Positions 25,579 through 33,339 of a stretch of 49,055 bases of DNA are shown one piece after another (position 1 is the first letter of the stretch; each line of letters opens with the position of its first letter). This DNA is from CAZIKB01 sp964539665 (lineage in GTDB: Bacteria > Zhuqueibacterota > Zhuqueibacteria > Oceanimicrobiales > Oceanimicrobiaceae): assembly GCA_964539665.1 (NCBI GenBank), contig CAZIKB010000040.1, positions 1 through 49,055 of the forward strand. Direction: 5' to 3'. A program made the position numbers and the translations under genes. A model generated the notes under the pieces. The model was not told the origin of the DNA and ran no database searches. It saw nothing but the letters and a program-made list of their open reading frames with translations.

Positions 25579-26238
25579 ATGAGGTTTTTTAAAAAAGCGC
25601 TTTTATTTTCATTTATCTTTTGGTCGTTATCTGCACGATGTTTTTCTGCAGGATTAAATAATTTAGAATTTTTAACTATTTTAGCCGATAGTCTTTTAGA
25701 GCAAGTAACAGAAGAAGTATTTGAAAAATTACAAAATAAAATCAGTATTAAAAGTTTAGAGGTCAACACTGAGGTTGACTGGTTCATTGAAAATCAATTA
25801 GTCAAAGCTCTGCAAAACAGAGGCTTTGATACGATATATTTAAAACATAAGGAAGAGGATATTAATTCTTCAGGTAATGTAGAAATTAGTCACTCACTTT
25901 TTGAATTTAAAGTCTTGAATCTAAGCATTGATTATTCTGAAAATACTGATAATGGTTTATCTAAATCCGGGTACGCTGTTAGAAAAGGAAATATAAGGTT
26001 TTTGTTACGTGTTGTACAGCAGCCATCTGGAGAATTTCTTTGGAATGGAATACTCGCAGAATCCAAACATGATTGGATTCTTACTGATCAAATAAAAGCG
26101 GTAGAAAATCAAAATGTTGCTTTTACAAAAGGTGATTTCAAGATTAACAGTGGGAAAATAAAAATTCTTGAGCCAGTTCTCATTTCAGGAGTAACAGGTA
26201 TAATTGTTTTTTTATTTTATTCTTTACGCAGCCGATAA
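25579..26238 (+). CDS. Unknown exported protein with C-terminal membrane segment
   Basis: I do not recognise this 219-residue protein. It has a signal-like N-terminus (FFKKALLFSFIFWSLSARCF). Residues 30-90 (LADSLLEQVTEEVF, EVDWFIENQLVKALQNRGFD) have the helix-strand rhythm of CsgG/LpoB/TolB-N-like domains, but the match is weak. It ends with a single hydrophobic helix (PVLISGVTGIIVFLFYSLRS) that would anchor it in the membrane. The sequence is strongly AT-rich. It lies between a PorV/PorQ-like gene and bamD, so an envelope assembly role is a fair guess but no more. AAGAAGG touches ATG 25579 with almost no spacing, which makes the start uncertain. Confidence 0.7.
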   Translation: MRFFKKALLFSFIFWSLSARCFSAGLNNLEFLTILADSLLEQVTEEVFEKLQNKISIKSLEVNTEVDWFIENQLVKALQNRGFDTIYLKHKEEDINSSGNVEISHSLFEFKVLNLSIDYSENTDNGLSKSGYAVRKGNIRFLLRVVQQPSGEFLWNGILAESKHDWILTDQIKAVENQNVAFTKGDFKINSGKIKILEPVLISGVTGIIVFLFYSLRSR

Positions 26239-26266
26239 TTAGCATAGAAATTAACAAGGATATTGA

Positions 26267-27085
26267 ATGAAGCTGAATCTGACAGTTCGATTATTTAGCA
26301 GGGTAATTCTGATTTTTATAGTTCTATCTGGATGTAAATCTTATAATATAAGACCAAATATTTCACGAGAAGAACGCTTAACTTTAGCTACAACCATGTT
26401 TCAAAAAAAGGATTATTTGGAGGCAAAAACTCAATTTAGAATATTAATTCTAAATAATCCCGGGGCACGTTTTATTGACCAAGCGCAATATTTTTTAGCT
26501 GAGAGTCACTTCCAGTTAAAGGAATATATTCTCGCTGCTGATGAATTCAGTAGATTGTCACGATTATACCCGAAAAGTGCCTGGATAGATGACGCTCAAT
26601 ATAAAATTGCACTTTGTGATTTTAAACTTTCCCCAAAAGCTTCTTTGGATCAAAAGTATACCACCCTGGCAGTTTTAAATTTCCAAAGTTTTTTAGAAGA
26701 TTTCCCGAATAGCGAACTTGTCCCGGAAGCCGAAAAAATGCTGAAAACATGCAGAACGAAATTATCAGAAAAAGATTATAAAAATGGAAAATTATATATA
26801 AAACTAAAGGACTATTACGCAGCCCTGGTATATTTTAATGGTGTGTTAGACAATTATTACGATACAGAATATGCCGGTTCAGCATTGTACTGGAAAGGCG
26901 AATGTCTTTATAAATTAAATCGCAACAGTGAGGCTGCTACAGTGTTTAAAGAGTTGCTCAAAAAATACCCGAAAAGCAATTATAGATACAAAGTGAATCA
27001 ACGGCTAAAAGATATTGAAATAAAATTGAACAAAAATCACCAAACGAATGCTAAACAACCGTTAAGCAAACCAACAAATAATTAA
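26267..27085 (+). CDS. bamD: Outer-membrane assembly lipoprotein BamD
   Basis: Protein of 272 residues. The signal peptide ends in lipobox LSGC (IFIVLSGCKSY), so it is lipidated. TPR repeats follow: TMFQKKDYLEAKTQFRILIL, AQYFLAESHFQLKEYILAAD, and DYKNGKLYIKLKDYYAALVY later. RLYPKSAWIDDAQYKIALC is a typical BamD stretch. BamD supports BamA in folding barrels such as the PorV-like proteins nearby. The C-terminal 25 residues are a polar tail. nadD follows after 10 bases. Confidence 0.88.
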   Translation: MKLNLTVRLFSRVILIFIVLSGCKSYNIRPNISREERLTLATTMFQKKDYLEAKTQFRILILNNPGARFIDQAQYFLAESHFQLKEYILAADEFSRLSRLYPKSAWIDDAQYKIALCDFKLSPKASLDQKYTTLAVLNFQSFLEDFPNSELVPEAEKMLKTCRTKLSEKDYKNGKLYIKLKDYYAALVYFNGVLDNYYDTEYAGSALYWKGECLYKLNRNSEAATVFKELLKKYPKSNYRYKVNQRLKDIEIKLNKNHQTNAKQPLSKPTNN

Positions 27086-27095
27086 ATTTATTATT

Positions 27096-27677
27096 TTGAA
27101 GATCGGGTTATACGGTGGGACGTTTGATCCTATCCATTGTGCTCATTTAATAATAGCTCAATTTATAAAAGAAGAGCTAAACCTTTCTAAAATAATATTT
27201 ATTCCTTCTGGAATTCCGCCACATAAGAACGTTTATTTACCAGCCACTCTTCGGTTAAAAATGGTCCGGCTTGCTATAAATGACAATCCTGATTTTGAGT
27301 GTTCGACGATTGAAATCAACAATACTACTACAAATTACAGTGTGCATACAATTGAACAGATTAAAACTGAGTTAAGTATTGCAAAAAAAGATCTATTTTT
27401 TTTGGTTGGCTCAGACAATTTCATTGATTTCCCAAAGTGGAAAAATCCTCATAAAATTTATCAAATATGTAATGTGGTTGTTTTTCCGAGAGATAAAGCC
27501 GATTTTGAAAAAACTCCGCTGGAATTTCGAAAACAATCGATATATTTGGACAATGCTCCAATAATAGAAATTTCTTCAACACAAATCCGTTCCTCAATCA
27601 AACAAAATCGATCTATCAGGTATCTCGTACCACAATTAGTTGAAAAATTTATTCGGGATGAACAATTGTACTTATAA
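27096..27677 (+). CDS. nadD: Nicotinate-nucleotide adenylyltransferase
   Basis: Protein of 193 residues for NAD synthesis. MKIGLYGGTFDPIHCAHLII carries the HxxH nucleotidyl-transferase motif in the HCAH form. FLVGSDNFIDFPKWKNPHKI and the ISSTQIRSSI motif near the end complete the family signature. The start is TTG at 27096, 10 bases after bamD. Together with nadK at 10862 the window has two NAD(P) enzymes, though not in one operon. Confidence 0.95.
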   Translation: MKIGLYGGTFDPIHCAHLIIAQFIKEELNLSKIIFIPSGIPPHKNVYLPATLRLKMVRLAINDNPDFECSTIEINNTTTNYSVHTIEQIKTELSIAKKDLFFLVGSDNFIDFPKWKNPHKIYQICNVVVFPRDKADFEKTPLEFRKQSIYLDNAPIIEISSTQIRSSIKQNRSIRYLVPQLVEKFIRDEQLYL

Positions 27678-27825
27678 GTGGCAAATTAACAATAATATAA
27701 ACCTACTAAAACAACTGTTACTTTAAATAAAATAAAACTTGATTTTCACTAATTAATGCATTATTTTGGGGGCATTGAGTGAGTGAATATGATATTTTGA
27801 GTTTCTTATCGTTATGGTAAGTGGA

Positions 27826-27854
27826 TTGTAAAACTATGGTTAAATATTTATTAT
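27826..27854 (+). promoter_or_regulatory. Sigma-70-like promoter for the acidic-protein/Nudix pair
   Basis: TTGTAA (27826-27831), 17 bases, TATTAT (27849-27854). A start near 27861 gives a leader of about 147 bases. Confidence 0.5.
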
Positions 27855-27877
27855 TTACTGAAAAAATATTAAAAAGG

Positions 27878-27938
27878 TTGCAAAAAACAGGACACCTGTT
27901 TCCTGTGAATAGAGGACAAAGCGGCCTACTCTTTGCAA
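27878..27938 (+). ncRNA. Candidate structured 5' leader with competing hairpins
   Basis: TTGCAAA (27878-27884) pairs with TTTGCAA (27932-27938), enclosing a small domain. Inside, ACAGG can pair with either of two CCTGT copies: AAACAGG-ACA-CCTGTTT (27885-27901) or ACAGGA (27887-27892) with TCCTGT (27901-27906). The two are mutually exclusive. A weak third stem GAG/CTC (27912-27914 with 27929-27931) would make a three-way junction. I do not recognise the motif. Confidence 0.35.
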
Positions 27939-28007
27939 GAAAAATTGAAAGCACTGAATAACAAATAATTACACTTCTTGAAAGAAAAAATATTAATGGA
28001 GGAGTTA

Positions 28008-28250
28008 ATGATTGGAAATAAACTCAATAATCATTGTTCCTTTGATAATTTGAAGTTACAAGGCAATGATGGTGAAGACACACAAAATGATTTTGAGGAC
28101 GAAGATGCAGAGGACTGGGAAGATGAATACGAAGATGTTGCCGACGATGATGATTATGATGATGACATGGACAAAGAGGATTTTGATGGATCTGATGATG
28201 AAGAAGATTTATCTAAAGAAGAAGATTGGACTGAAGATGATTGGAATTAA
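28008..28250 (+). CDS. Extremely acidic 80-residue protein
   Basis: Unrecognised. From this start the protein has 80 residues, of which 38 are Asp or Glu, concentrated from residue 19 on, with regularly placed Trp, Tyr and Phe (AEDWEDEYEDV, DDDYDDDMDKEDFDG, EEDWTEDDWN). The N-terminal 18 residues (MIGNKLNNHCSFDNLKLQ) are not acidic and could form a small folded or targeting element. There is no signal peptide. The start is decided by GGAGGAG five bases before ATG 28008. An upstream in-frame TTG (27978) and ATG (27996) are less likely. Such proteins can act as DNA mimics, histone-like-protein chaperones or metal buffers, but nothing here selects among these. The Nudix gene overlaps its last 10 bases. 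Confidence 0.75.
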   Translation: MIGNKLNNHCSFDNLKLQGNDGEDTQNDFEDEDAEDWEDEYEDVADDDDYDDDMDKEDFDGSDDEEDLSKEEDWTEDDWN

Positions 28251-28693
28251 CTTTACCACTTTCGATTGTATTGAATAATAGAAAATATCCCAATCGACCC
28301 TTAATCGGTGTTGGCGCTGTTGTTATTAAAGAGGGTAAATTTTTATTGGTTAAACGTAAATATGAACCAAATGTGGGAAATTGGAGTTTACCAGGAGGTC
28401 TTATTGAATTGGGCGAAAAAGTGTGTGAGGCATTAATACGTGAAGTTATAGAAGAATGTGGTATTGAAGTAAAACCAACAAAAATTATTGAAGTAATTGA
28501 TTTTATTGAAAAAGATAAGAAAGAAAAACTAAAATACCATTATGTAATAATAGATTATGAAGCAGAGTATATAAATGGGATTTTGAATCCTGCCTCAGAT
28601 GTTACAGAAGTTAATTGGTTCGCTTTAGATGAGCTGATAAATTTAAACCTGCCTGAAATTACGTATAATTTGTTTAAAAAGTATTATTTATGA
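28241..28693 (+). CDS. Nudix hydrolase (ADP-ribose/MutT-like)
   Basis: Protein of 150 residues. The Nudix box is complete: GGLIELGEKVCEALIREV followed by IEECGI, fitting Gx5Ex7REUxEExGU with the metal-binding glutamates present. The preceding strand GVGAVVIKEGKFLLVKRKYE and NWSLPGG are typical of ADP-ribose pyrophosphatase-like members, but the substrate is uncertain. The start TTG 28241 overlaps the acidic-protein gene by 10 bases in another frame. A later TTG at 28271 would also keep the fold. The overlap implies translational coupling. Confidence 0.9.
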   Translation: MELTLPLSIVLNNRKYPNRPLIGVGAVVIKEGKFLLVKRKYEPNVGNWSLPGGLIELGEKVCEALIREVIEECGIEVKPTKIIEVIDFIEKDKKEKLKYHYVIIDYEAEYINGILNPASDVTEVNWFALDELINLNLPEITYNLFKKYYL

Positions 28694-28698
28694 TTGTA

Positions 28699-28762
28699 GT
28701 GCAAAAAAATGATAATTTCAATATACGCAAATGAAAATCTAAAGGCGATTGCATTTTTGCAC
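28699..28762. repeat. Inverted repeat in the Nudix/BCCP gap
   Basis: GTGCAAAAA (28699-28707) is the perfect reverse complement of TTTTTGCAC (28754-28762), 46 bases apart. It may close a transcript-end structure or be chance in AT-rich DNA. Nothing else is visible in 28694-28842. Confidence 0.35.
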
Positions 28763-28842
28763 ATGCATCATTAAATCTCTTTACTTAGTTAATATTAAGC
28801 AAAAAATATTTAGTTTATGACTGTTACGTTTTATTAATCATT

Positions 28843-29349
28843 ATGAAGTTTATTGCAAAAATATTTCAAAAAGAACATGAGATTGAAATAAGCAATTTTA
28901 AAGAAAATAGAACCGTTTCTGTAAACGGCGAAATTAAACAGGCTGAACTGCAGTGTATCGGAGAAAATGAACTTTATTCATTAGTTGTCGACAATCGTTC
29001 TTATCAATTGTATATTAAACAAAACTCCACTGGATACGAAGTTTCATTAAACAGCAGTAAGTATTGTATCAAGTTGGAGGACGAAAAAACACACCTTATG
29101 CGGAGTTTACTAAAAGCTGATGAGAAGCCGAAAGGCTTTGTTGAAATTAAAGCGCCAATGCCCGGCTTAGTTGTGAAAATAAGTGTAAATGAAGGGCAGG
29201 AAATTAATATTGGAGATAGCTTGTTTATTATTGAAGCCATGAAAATGGAGAATGAAATACGCGCTATTGTGGCTGGTAGAATAAAAAAGATTTGTATTAG
29301 TGAGAAAGATTCAGTTGACAAAGATTCGCTTTTAATGATTACTGAATAA
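28843..29349 (+). CDS. Biotin carboxyl carrier protein (biotin/lipoyl attachment domain)
   Basis: Protein of 168 residues. The C-terminal 75 residues are a biotinyl domain with the biotinylation motif EAMKMEN, preceded by IKAPMPGLVVKISVNEGQEI. The N-terminal 85 residues form a beta-rich region like those found in carrier subunits of acyl-CoA, methylmalonyl-CoA or pyruvate carboxylases. No biotin carboxylase or carboxyltransferase gene is adjacent, so the partner is encoded elsewhere. It is followed after 15 bases by the racemase gene. Confidence 0.92.
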   Translation: MKFIAKIFQKEHEIEISNFKENRTVSVNGEIKQAELQCIGENELYSLVVDNRSYQLYIKQNSTGYEVSLNSSKYCIKLEDEKTHLMRSLLKADEKPKGFVEIKAPMPGLVVKISVNEGQEINIGDSLFIIEAMKMENEIRAIVAGRIKKICISEKDSVDKDSLLMITE

Positions 29350-29364
29350 AGGGAAGAATGATAT

Positions 29365-30072
29365 ATGCCAGCAAAAACCATCGGTGTTTTAGGGGGCATG
29401 GGGCCGGAAGCAACTGTATTTTTTTTTCAAAAATTGGTGCAGCTTACTCCGGCTAAATTTGATCAAGACCACATACCAATAATCATTTATAATAATCCAC
29501 AAGTACCAGATCGCACTAAGGCAATATTAAATCACGATAAAAGCCCAATTCCAATTCTGCAAACAGGGTTATCAATACTAAAAAATGCCGGAGCAGATTT
29601 TGCGTGTATCCCTTGCAATACTGCACATTACTTTATTGATGACATGCAGAAGCAGGTTGAACTTCCTATTATCAGTATTATTGATAGTGTAGTTGAATAT
29701 GCTCTGGATAACGTCCCTGATTTAGAAAAAATAGGTTTGCTTGCTACAATTGGAACAACAAAATCATGTTTATATCAAAATGCATTTGGGATTCATAAAG
29801 TTGATGTGATTGTTCCGGACGATTCAGAATTAGCCGACTTGCAAAATATAATTCAAAGTTTAAAAAACAAATCCAAAGATAGCAGCCCTGTTCAATGTAT
29901 GGCTGAAGTATTAATTCGAAAAGGCATCCAGGCTTTAATATTAGGCTGTACAGAACTTAGTTTAATCAGTTCAGAGCTTGATTTAATTATTCCGATTTTA
30001 GATTCAACTGAAATTTTAGCTGGGAAAGCGGTTCAGGAAGCTTTAATTCCGAAAGATACTCAGACCGTTTGA
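29365..30072 (+). CDS. Aspartate/glutamate racemase family protein
   Basis: Protein of 235 residues. TIGVLGGMGPEATVFFFQKL starts the fold. The first catalytic Cys is in ACIPCNTAHYF and the second in LILGCTELSLI, both in the expected context, so the enzyme should be active. In this family GGMGPEAT points to aspartate racemase rather than MurI. GGGAAGA lies upstream of ATG 29365. D-amino acid supply for the wall or signalling is likely, but the substrate is not proven. Confidence 0.93.
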   Translation: MPAKTIGVLGGMGPEATVFFFQKLVQLTPAKFDQDHIPIIIYNNPQVPDRTKAILNHDKSPIPILQTGLSILKNAGADFACIPCNTAHYFIDDMQKQVELPIISIIDSVVEYALDNVPDLEKIGLLATIGTTKSCLYQNAFGIHKVDVIVPDDSELADLQNIIQSLKNKSKDSSPVQCMAEVLIRKGIQALILGCTELSLISSELDLIIPILDSTEILAGKAVQEALIPKDTQTV

Positions 30073-30162
30073 GATAGTAAAAGACGTAGTATTATCAAAA
30101 ATTAATGTAAGAGTCTTAATTATTGTTGGTTTGAGTTAACTGCATATTGGAGAACAGATATC

Positions 30163-33156
30163 TTGTCCACGAAACAAATTAATATATTTTGTGCAGGATT
30201 TATAATCAATGTTATTTTATCATCTTTCCTGGTTTATTCTGCCGATAACAGCAAAGTAACCCTGCCCAATCCTTCGAAATATTATAAAAATATTGACGAC
30301 AATCATACCATTTCGCAGCGAGAATTTGATGAAAATGCAATATGTGGGATGCCTTTATGGTTAGCTCAAATAGCTAAATTAGGAAGCCTAAAAGCGGATT
30401 ATCAATTAATTGAAAATAAGCCCTCTCAAGATAAAGTAGGGAATATTGAGACTTTTAATGTAGTAGATATTGCCGGGGACACAAATGAAATAGTAGCGCG
30501 TGCTGAAAAAAAAGGAAAACATGCTTACATCTATGTTGATATCACTCAGAATTTTAAAGCAGAAAAGTTAGATGAAATTCTATTGCTTTTTGATGATCTG
30601 ATTTATCCTACTTGTCGAGAGGTGTTTGGCTCTGAGCCCAATCCTGGTATCGATGGGGATTCGTTAATCACTATTCTGTTTTTACCTATTAAACAACCTG
30701 AGAATGCAGCAGGGGACATCGCGGGATATTATTGGCCTGGCAACCAATTCCTTCAGAGTAATGTCACAAAAAATAACCAGAGAGAAATAATTTATATTGA
30801 TATTAATCGATTAAATCGTTTTGGTGTGGAGGATGTCTCGGGTACAATTGCTCATCAATTTCAACATTTAATCCATTGGAACTATGATCGTGACGAAGAA
30901 TACTGGATAAATGAAGGTCTTTCAGAATATGCGAGATTTATCAGTGGATTTCGTTTTGCAAACCCACCAGCCTTGTTTTTAAATAATCCTGATATTTCTT
31001 TGTTGAATTGGACAAATCATCCTGCAGATTATGCCCGCTCCTTTCTTTGGATAATGTATTTAGAGGAGCAGTATGGGGGTAATGGAATAGTGCGAAGTAT
31101 TGTCGCTAATCCGAATCCTGGCATGTCTGCATTACAGGCAGTTTTATCTGCAATAAATCCTGGGCTCAAGGTAAAGGAAGTTTTTAGTAATTGGATTGTT
31201 GCAAATTACATTGACTACACTTCCGACAAGATAAGTCTGTATGGATACAAATCAATTGATCTGCCACCTGTTAAGCCGACACAAACTTTTGGATATTTGC
31301 CAATAGATTGCAGAGATGCAAGTGTCAAACCTTATGCCGCGGATTATTATTTATTTAATGGTGGTAGGAATTTGATAATAAACATTGATGGGTATAATGA
31401 AGCTCATGATTTCAGTGCAAAAGCCATCAAAATAAAGCCAAATTCTTTACCTGCAATTTTTGATTTCCCTTTAGATAATAATAATGACGGTAAATTACCG
31501 CTTCTTGATTTTGGTGTTAATTTTACGCAATTACTGTTAATTCCATATTATATTCCAGAGCAATCGTTTAATTCTTTCGCTGACTATCAATTCGAAGCCG
31601 AAGGCTCGGGCGGCCCTTTTGTATTTACAGACACCGTGCAATATTTTGATCCGGATAGCAAAACGATTATTGCCTTAGGAATGCCGTCCCCACCAATCAA
31701 TGCAGAGCATTTTGATTCTTACGCTGTACGAATAACCCCTCCATCAGATGGGATTCTAACTGTCGCAGAATTTTCAGTCATGCCCCCTGCTGTCAGAGAC
31801 GTCAGCGTTCGATTATTTGTGTTTAATGACAGCAAAAACAGTTTACGTGTTCCTGTATCGAAAATTGATTCCGTTGAAATACAAATAAGAAATGATTCGC
31901 AAAGAACCATAACCTGGCAAAAAGTTGATTTTAGTAATAAGAACATTCATGTTAAAAAAGGGCAGGATTTTCATTTGGCATGGGAATTTTTTAATATCGT
32001 TTTTGGAGATACTGTTTTTGCCATATTAGATACAGCAAAAGTGCTAACAAATCGTTCTTCTGTTTTTATAAAGGAGCGTCAGACCTGGGAGCATTTCGCG
32101 AGTGGATTTAACTTTTGTTTGAAGACAATTTTTACTATTCCTGCCGATCCAACAGTTCCCAAAATAACAGCAAGGATTTTACCAGTTCCGGGAATCAGTC
32201 TGGCATTTGATGTTTACACAATATGCGAAAATCGCTTGGCTCCTGAAAGCGTTGAAGGAATTTTTGTTTGGGCTGATTCGAGTGAAATATTCAACTTTCA
32301 CGCCACTGATGATTCAAATAAGTTTTATATCAAGGAAAACTTACAATTGCCTGGCACCGGATCAGCTCAATTAATTGTTTCCGCGAGACATGCATTTGGG
32401 ACGATTATCGGGACCGACACCTTAAATTTAAATATCAATTTGATAGAAGCTAAGGATGGTGGAAAAATTACCAGTTCTGATAATAAATTTATATTAAATT
32501 TACCCTCTGATGCTGTTAAACAGAATATTTATTTTATCACTACCCAAATGCACACGGAAACTCTAATAAAGGAAAATGCTGCGTTAGTTGAAAATAACTT
32601 TATATTTACTGGTCTTGAATATACCGTTGGACCGCCCGAAGTTAGCTTTGAAAAGATGGTTGAGTTAACTTTCATTTATAAAGATAACGAAATAGCATTG
32701 CTGTCTGAGAATGATCTTGCCATCGCTTATCTTGAAAACAATCAGTGGGAAGTTCTGGGAGGAGAATTGTACAGGGATGAGAAATCAATTTCCGTTCTTG
32801 TAAATAGTACCGGCAGTTATAGCTTAGTGGTCAAACAATTTGATGAAACCGATGTTGAATCTGAAGTAAACCTTCCTGATATATATTATCTGCAACAAAA
32901 CTATCCAAACCCTTTTAATTCAATAACATCGATAAAATTTGGTTTACCTAATAGCACACATACAACACTTAGAATTATCAATTTAAAAGGCCAGATTATA
33001 GCCATTTTACTGGATAAACCTTTGAACGCAGGCGAACATATAATGGAGTGGGATGGTACTGATGATAAAAAATTACCAGTTGCGAGCGGAGTTTATCTAT
33101 ATCAAATACAGGCAGACGAATTTATCGAAACTAAAAAACTGGTTTTAGTCAAATAA
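30163..33156 (+). CDS. Large T9SS-exported protein with degenerate protease motif
   Basis: Protein of 997 residues with a signal peptide (about 1-26). Residues 60-270 resemble secreted metalloproteases of the M30/hyicolysin-like type: DDLIYPTCREVFGSEPNPGIDG, TIAHQFQHLIHWNYDRDEEY and WINEGLSEYARFI. The expected HExxH is HQFQH at residues 231-235, so the catalytic Glu is Gln, while both His and the downstream Glu (NEGLSEY) remain. It could bind zinc without cleaving. The middle is a long beta-rich region. Residues about 905-997 are a T9SS type A sorting domain (YLQQNYPNPFNSITSIKFGL, LRIINLKGQII, WDGTDDKKLPVASGVYLYQI). The start is TTG 30163 with GGAGAA upstream. It is followed by a shared terminator. 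Confidence 0.85.
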   Translation: MSTKQINIFCAGFIINVILSSFLVYSADNSKVTLPNPSKYYKNIDDNHTISQREFDENAICGMPLWLAQIAKLGSLKADYQLIENKPSQDKVGNIETFNVVDIAGDTNEIVARAEKKGKHAYIYVDITQNFKAEKLDEILLLFDDLIYPTCREVFGSEPNPGIDGDSLITILFLPIKQPENAAGDIAGYYWPGNQFLQSNVTKNNQREIIYIDINRLNRFGVEDVSGTIAHQFQHLIHWNYDRDEEYWINEGLSEYARFISGFRFANPPALFLNNPDISLLNWTNHPADYARSFLWIMYLEEQYGGNGIVRSIVANPNPGMSALQAVLSAINPGLKVKEVFSNWIVANYIDYTSDKISLYGYKSIDLPPVKPTQTFGYLPIDCRDASVKPYAADYYLFNGGRNLIINIDGYNEAHDFSAKAIKIKPNSLPAIFDFPLDNNNDGKLPLLDFGVNFTQLLLIPYYIPEQSFNSFADYQFEAEGSGGPFVFTDTVQYFDPDSKTIIALGMPSPPINAEHFDSYAVRITPPSDGILTVAEFSVMPPAVRDVSVRLFVFNDSKNSLRVPVSKIDSVEIQIRNDSQRTITWQKVDFSNKNIHVKKGQDFHLAWEFFNIVFGDTVFAILDTAKVLTNRSSVFIKERQTWEHFASGFNFCLKTIFTIPADPTVPKITARILPVPGISLAFDVYTICENRLAPESVEGIFVWADSSEIFNFHATDDSNKFYIKENLQLPGTGSAQLIVSARHAFGTIIGTDTLNLNINLIEAKDGGKITSSDNKFILNLPSDAVKQNIYFITTQMHTETLIKENAALVENNFIFTGLEYTVGPPEVSFEKMVELTFIYKDNEIALLSENDLAIAYLENNQWEVLGGELYRDEKSISVLVNSTGSYSLVVKQFDETDVESEVNLPDIYYLQQNYPNPFNSITSIKFGLPNSTHTTLRIINLKGQIIAILLDKPLNAGEHIMEWDGTDDKKLPVASGVYLYQIQADEFIETKKLVLVK

Positions 33157-33182
33157 GAAAATCAAAAACAATTGTAATATTT

Positions 33183-33216
33183 AAAAAGGGCACCAAAATT
33201 AACTGGTGCCCTTTTC
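33183..33216. terminator. Bidirectional terminator between the T9SS gene and nrdJ
   Basis: AAAAGGGCACCA (33184-33195) and TGGTGCCCTTTT (33204-33215) form a perfect 12-bp stem with an 8-base loop. The A-run on one side and T-run on the other allow termination of both converging transcripts. Confidence 0.9.
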
Positions 33217-33339
33217 TACTTAGCCCACCGTGTTTTTTACATTATAAATAATTATATTCTTAAATTCACACCTTGCAAAATATTAAATACGTACAAAATG
33301 TCAAAAACGAAGATTAGGGATATTTCAACCAGCCTCTGC

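Larger units (their letters stand above)
27678..28007. other. 330-base intergenic region with promoter and structured leader
   Basis: No protein gene is convincing here. The right half holds a promoter (27826-27854) and inverted repeats (27878-27938), described separately. The left half, 27678-27825, is featureless AT-rich sequence. Confidence 0.55.

Noticed and set aside
27836..27961. A 41-codon open frame before the acidic-protein gene
   Set aside because: No ribosome site, and the predicted promoter's -10 element lies inside it, so its ATG would not be transcribed from there. The sequence is better explained as leader.
28066..28278. Methionine- and lysine-rich frame overlapping the acidic protein
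   Set aside because: It is the shifted reading of the GAT/GAA-rich acidic gene, whose own frame has the strong ribosome site.
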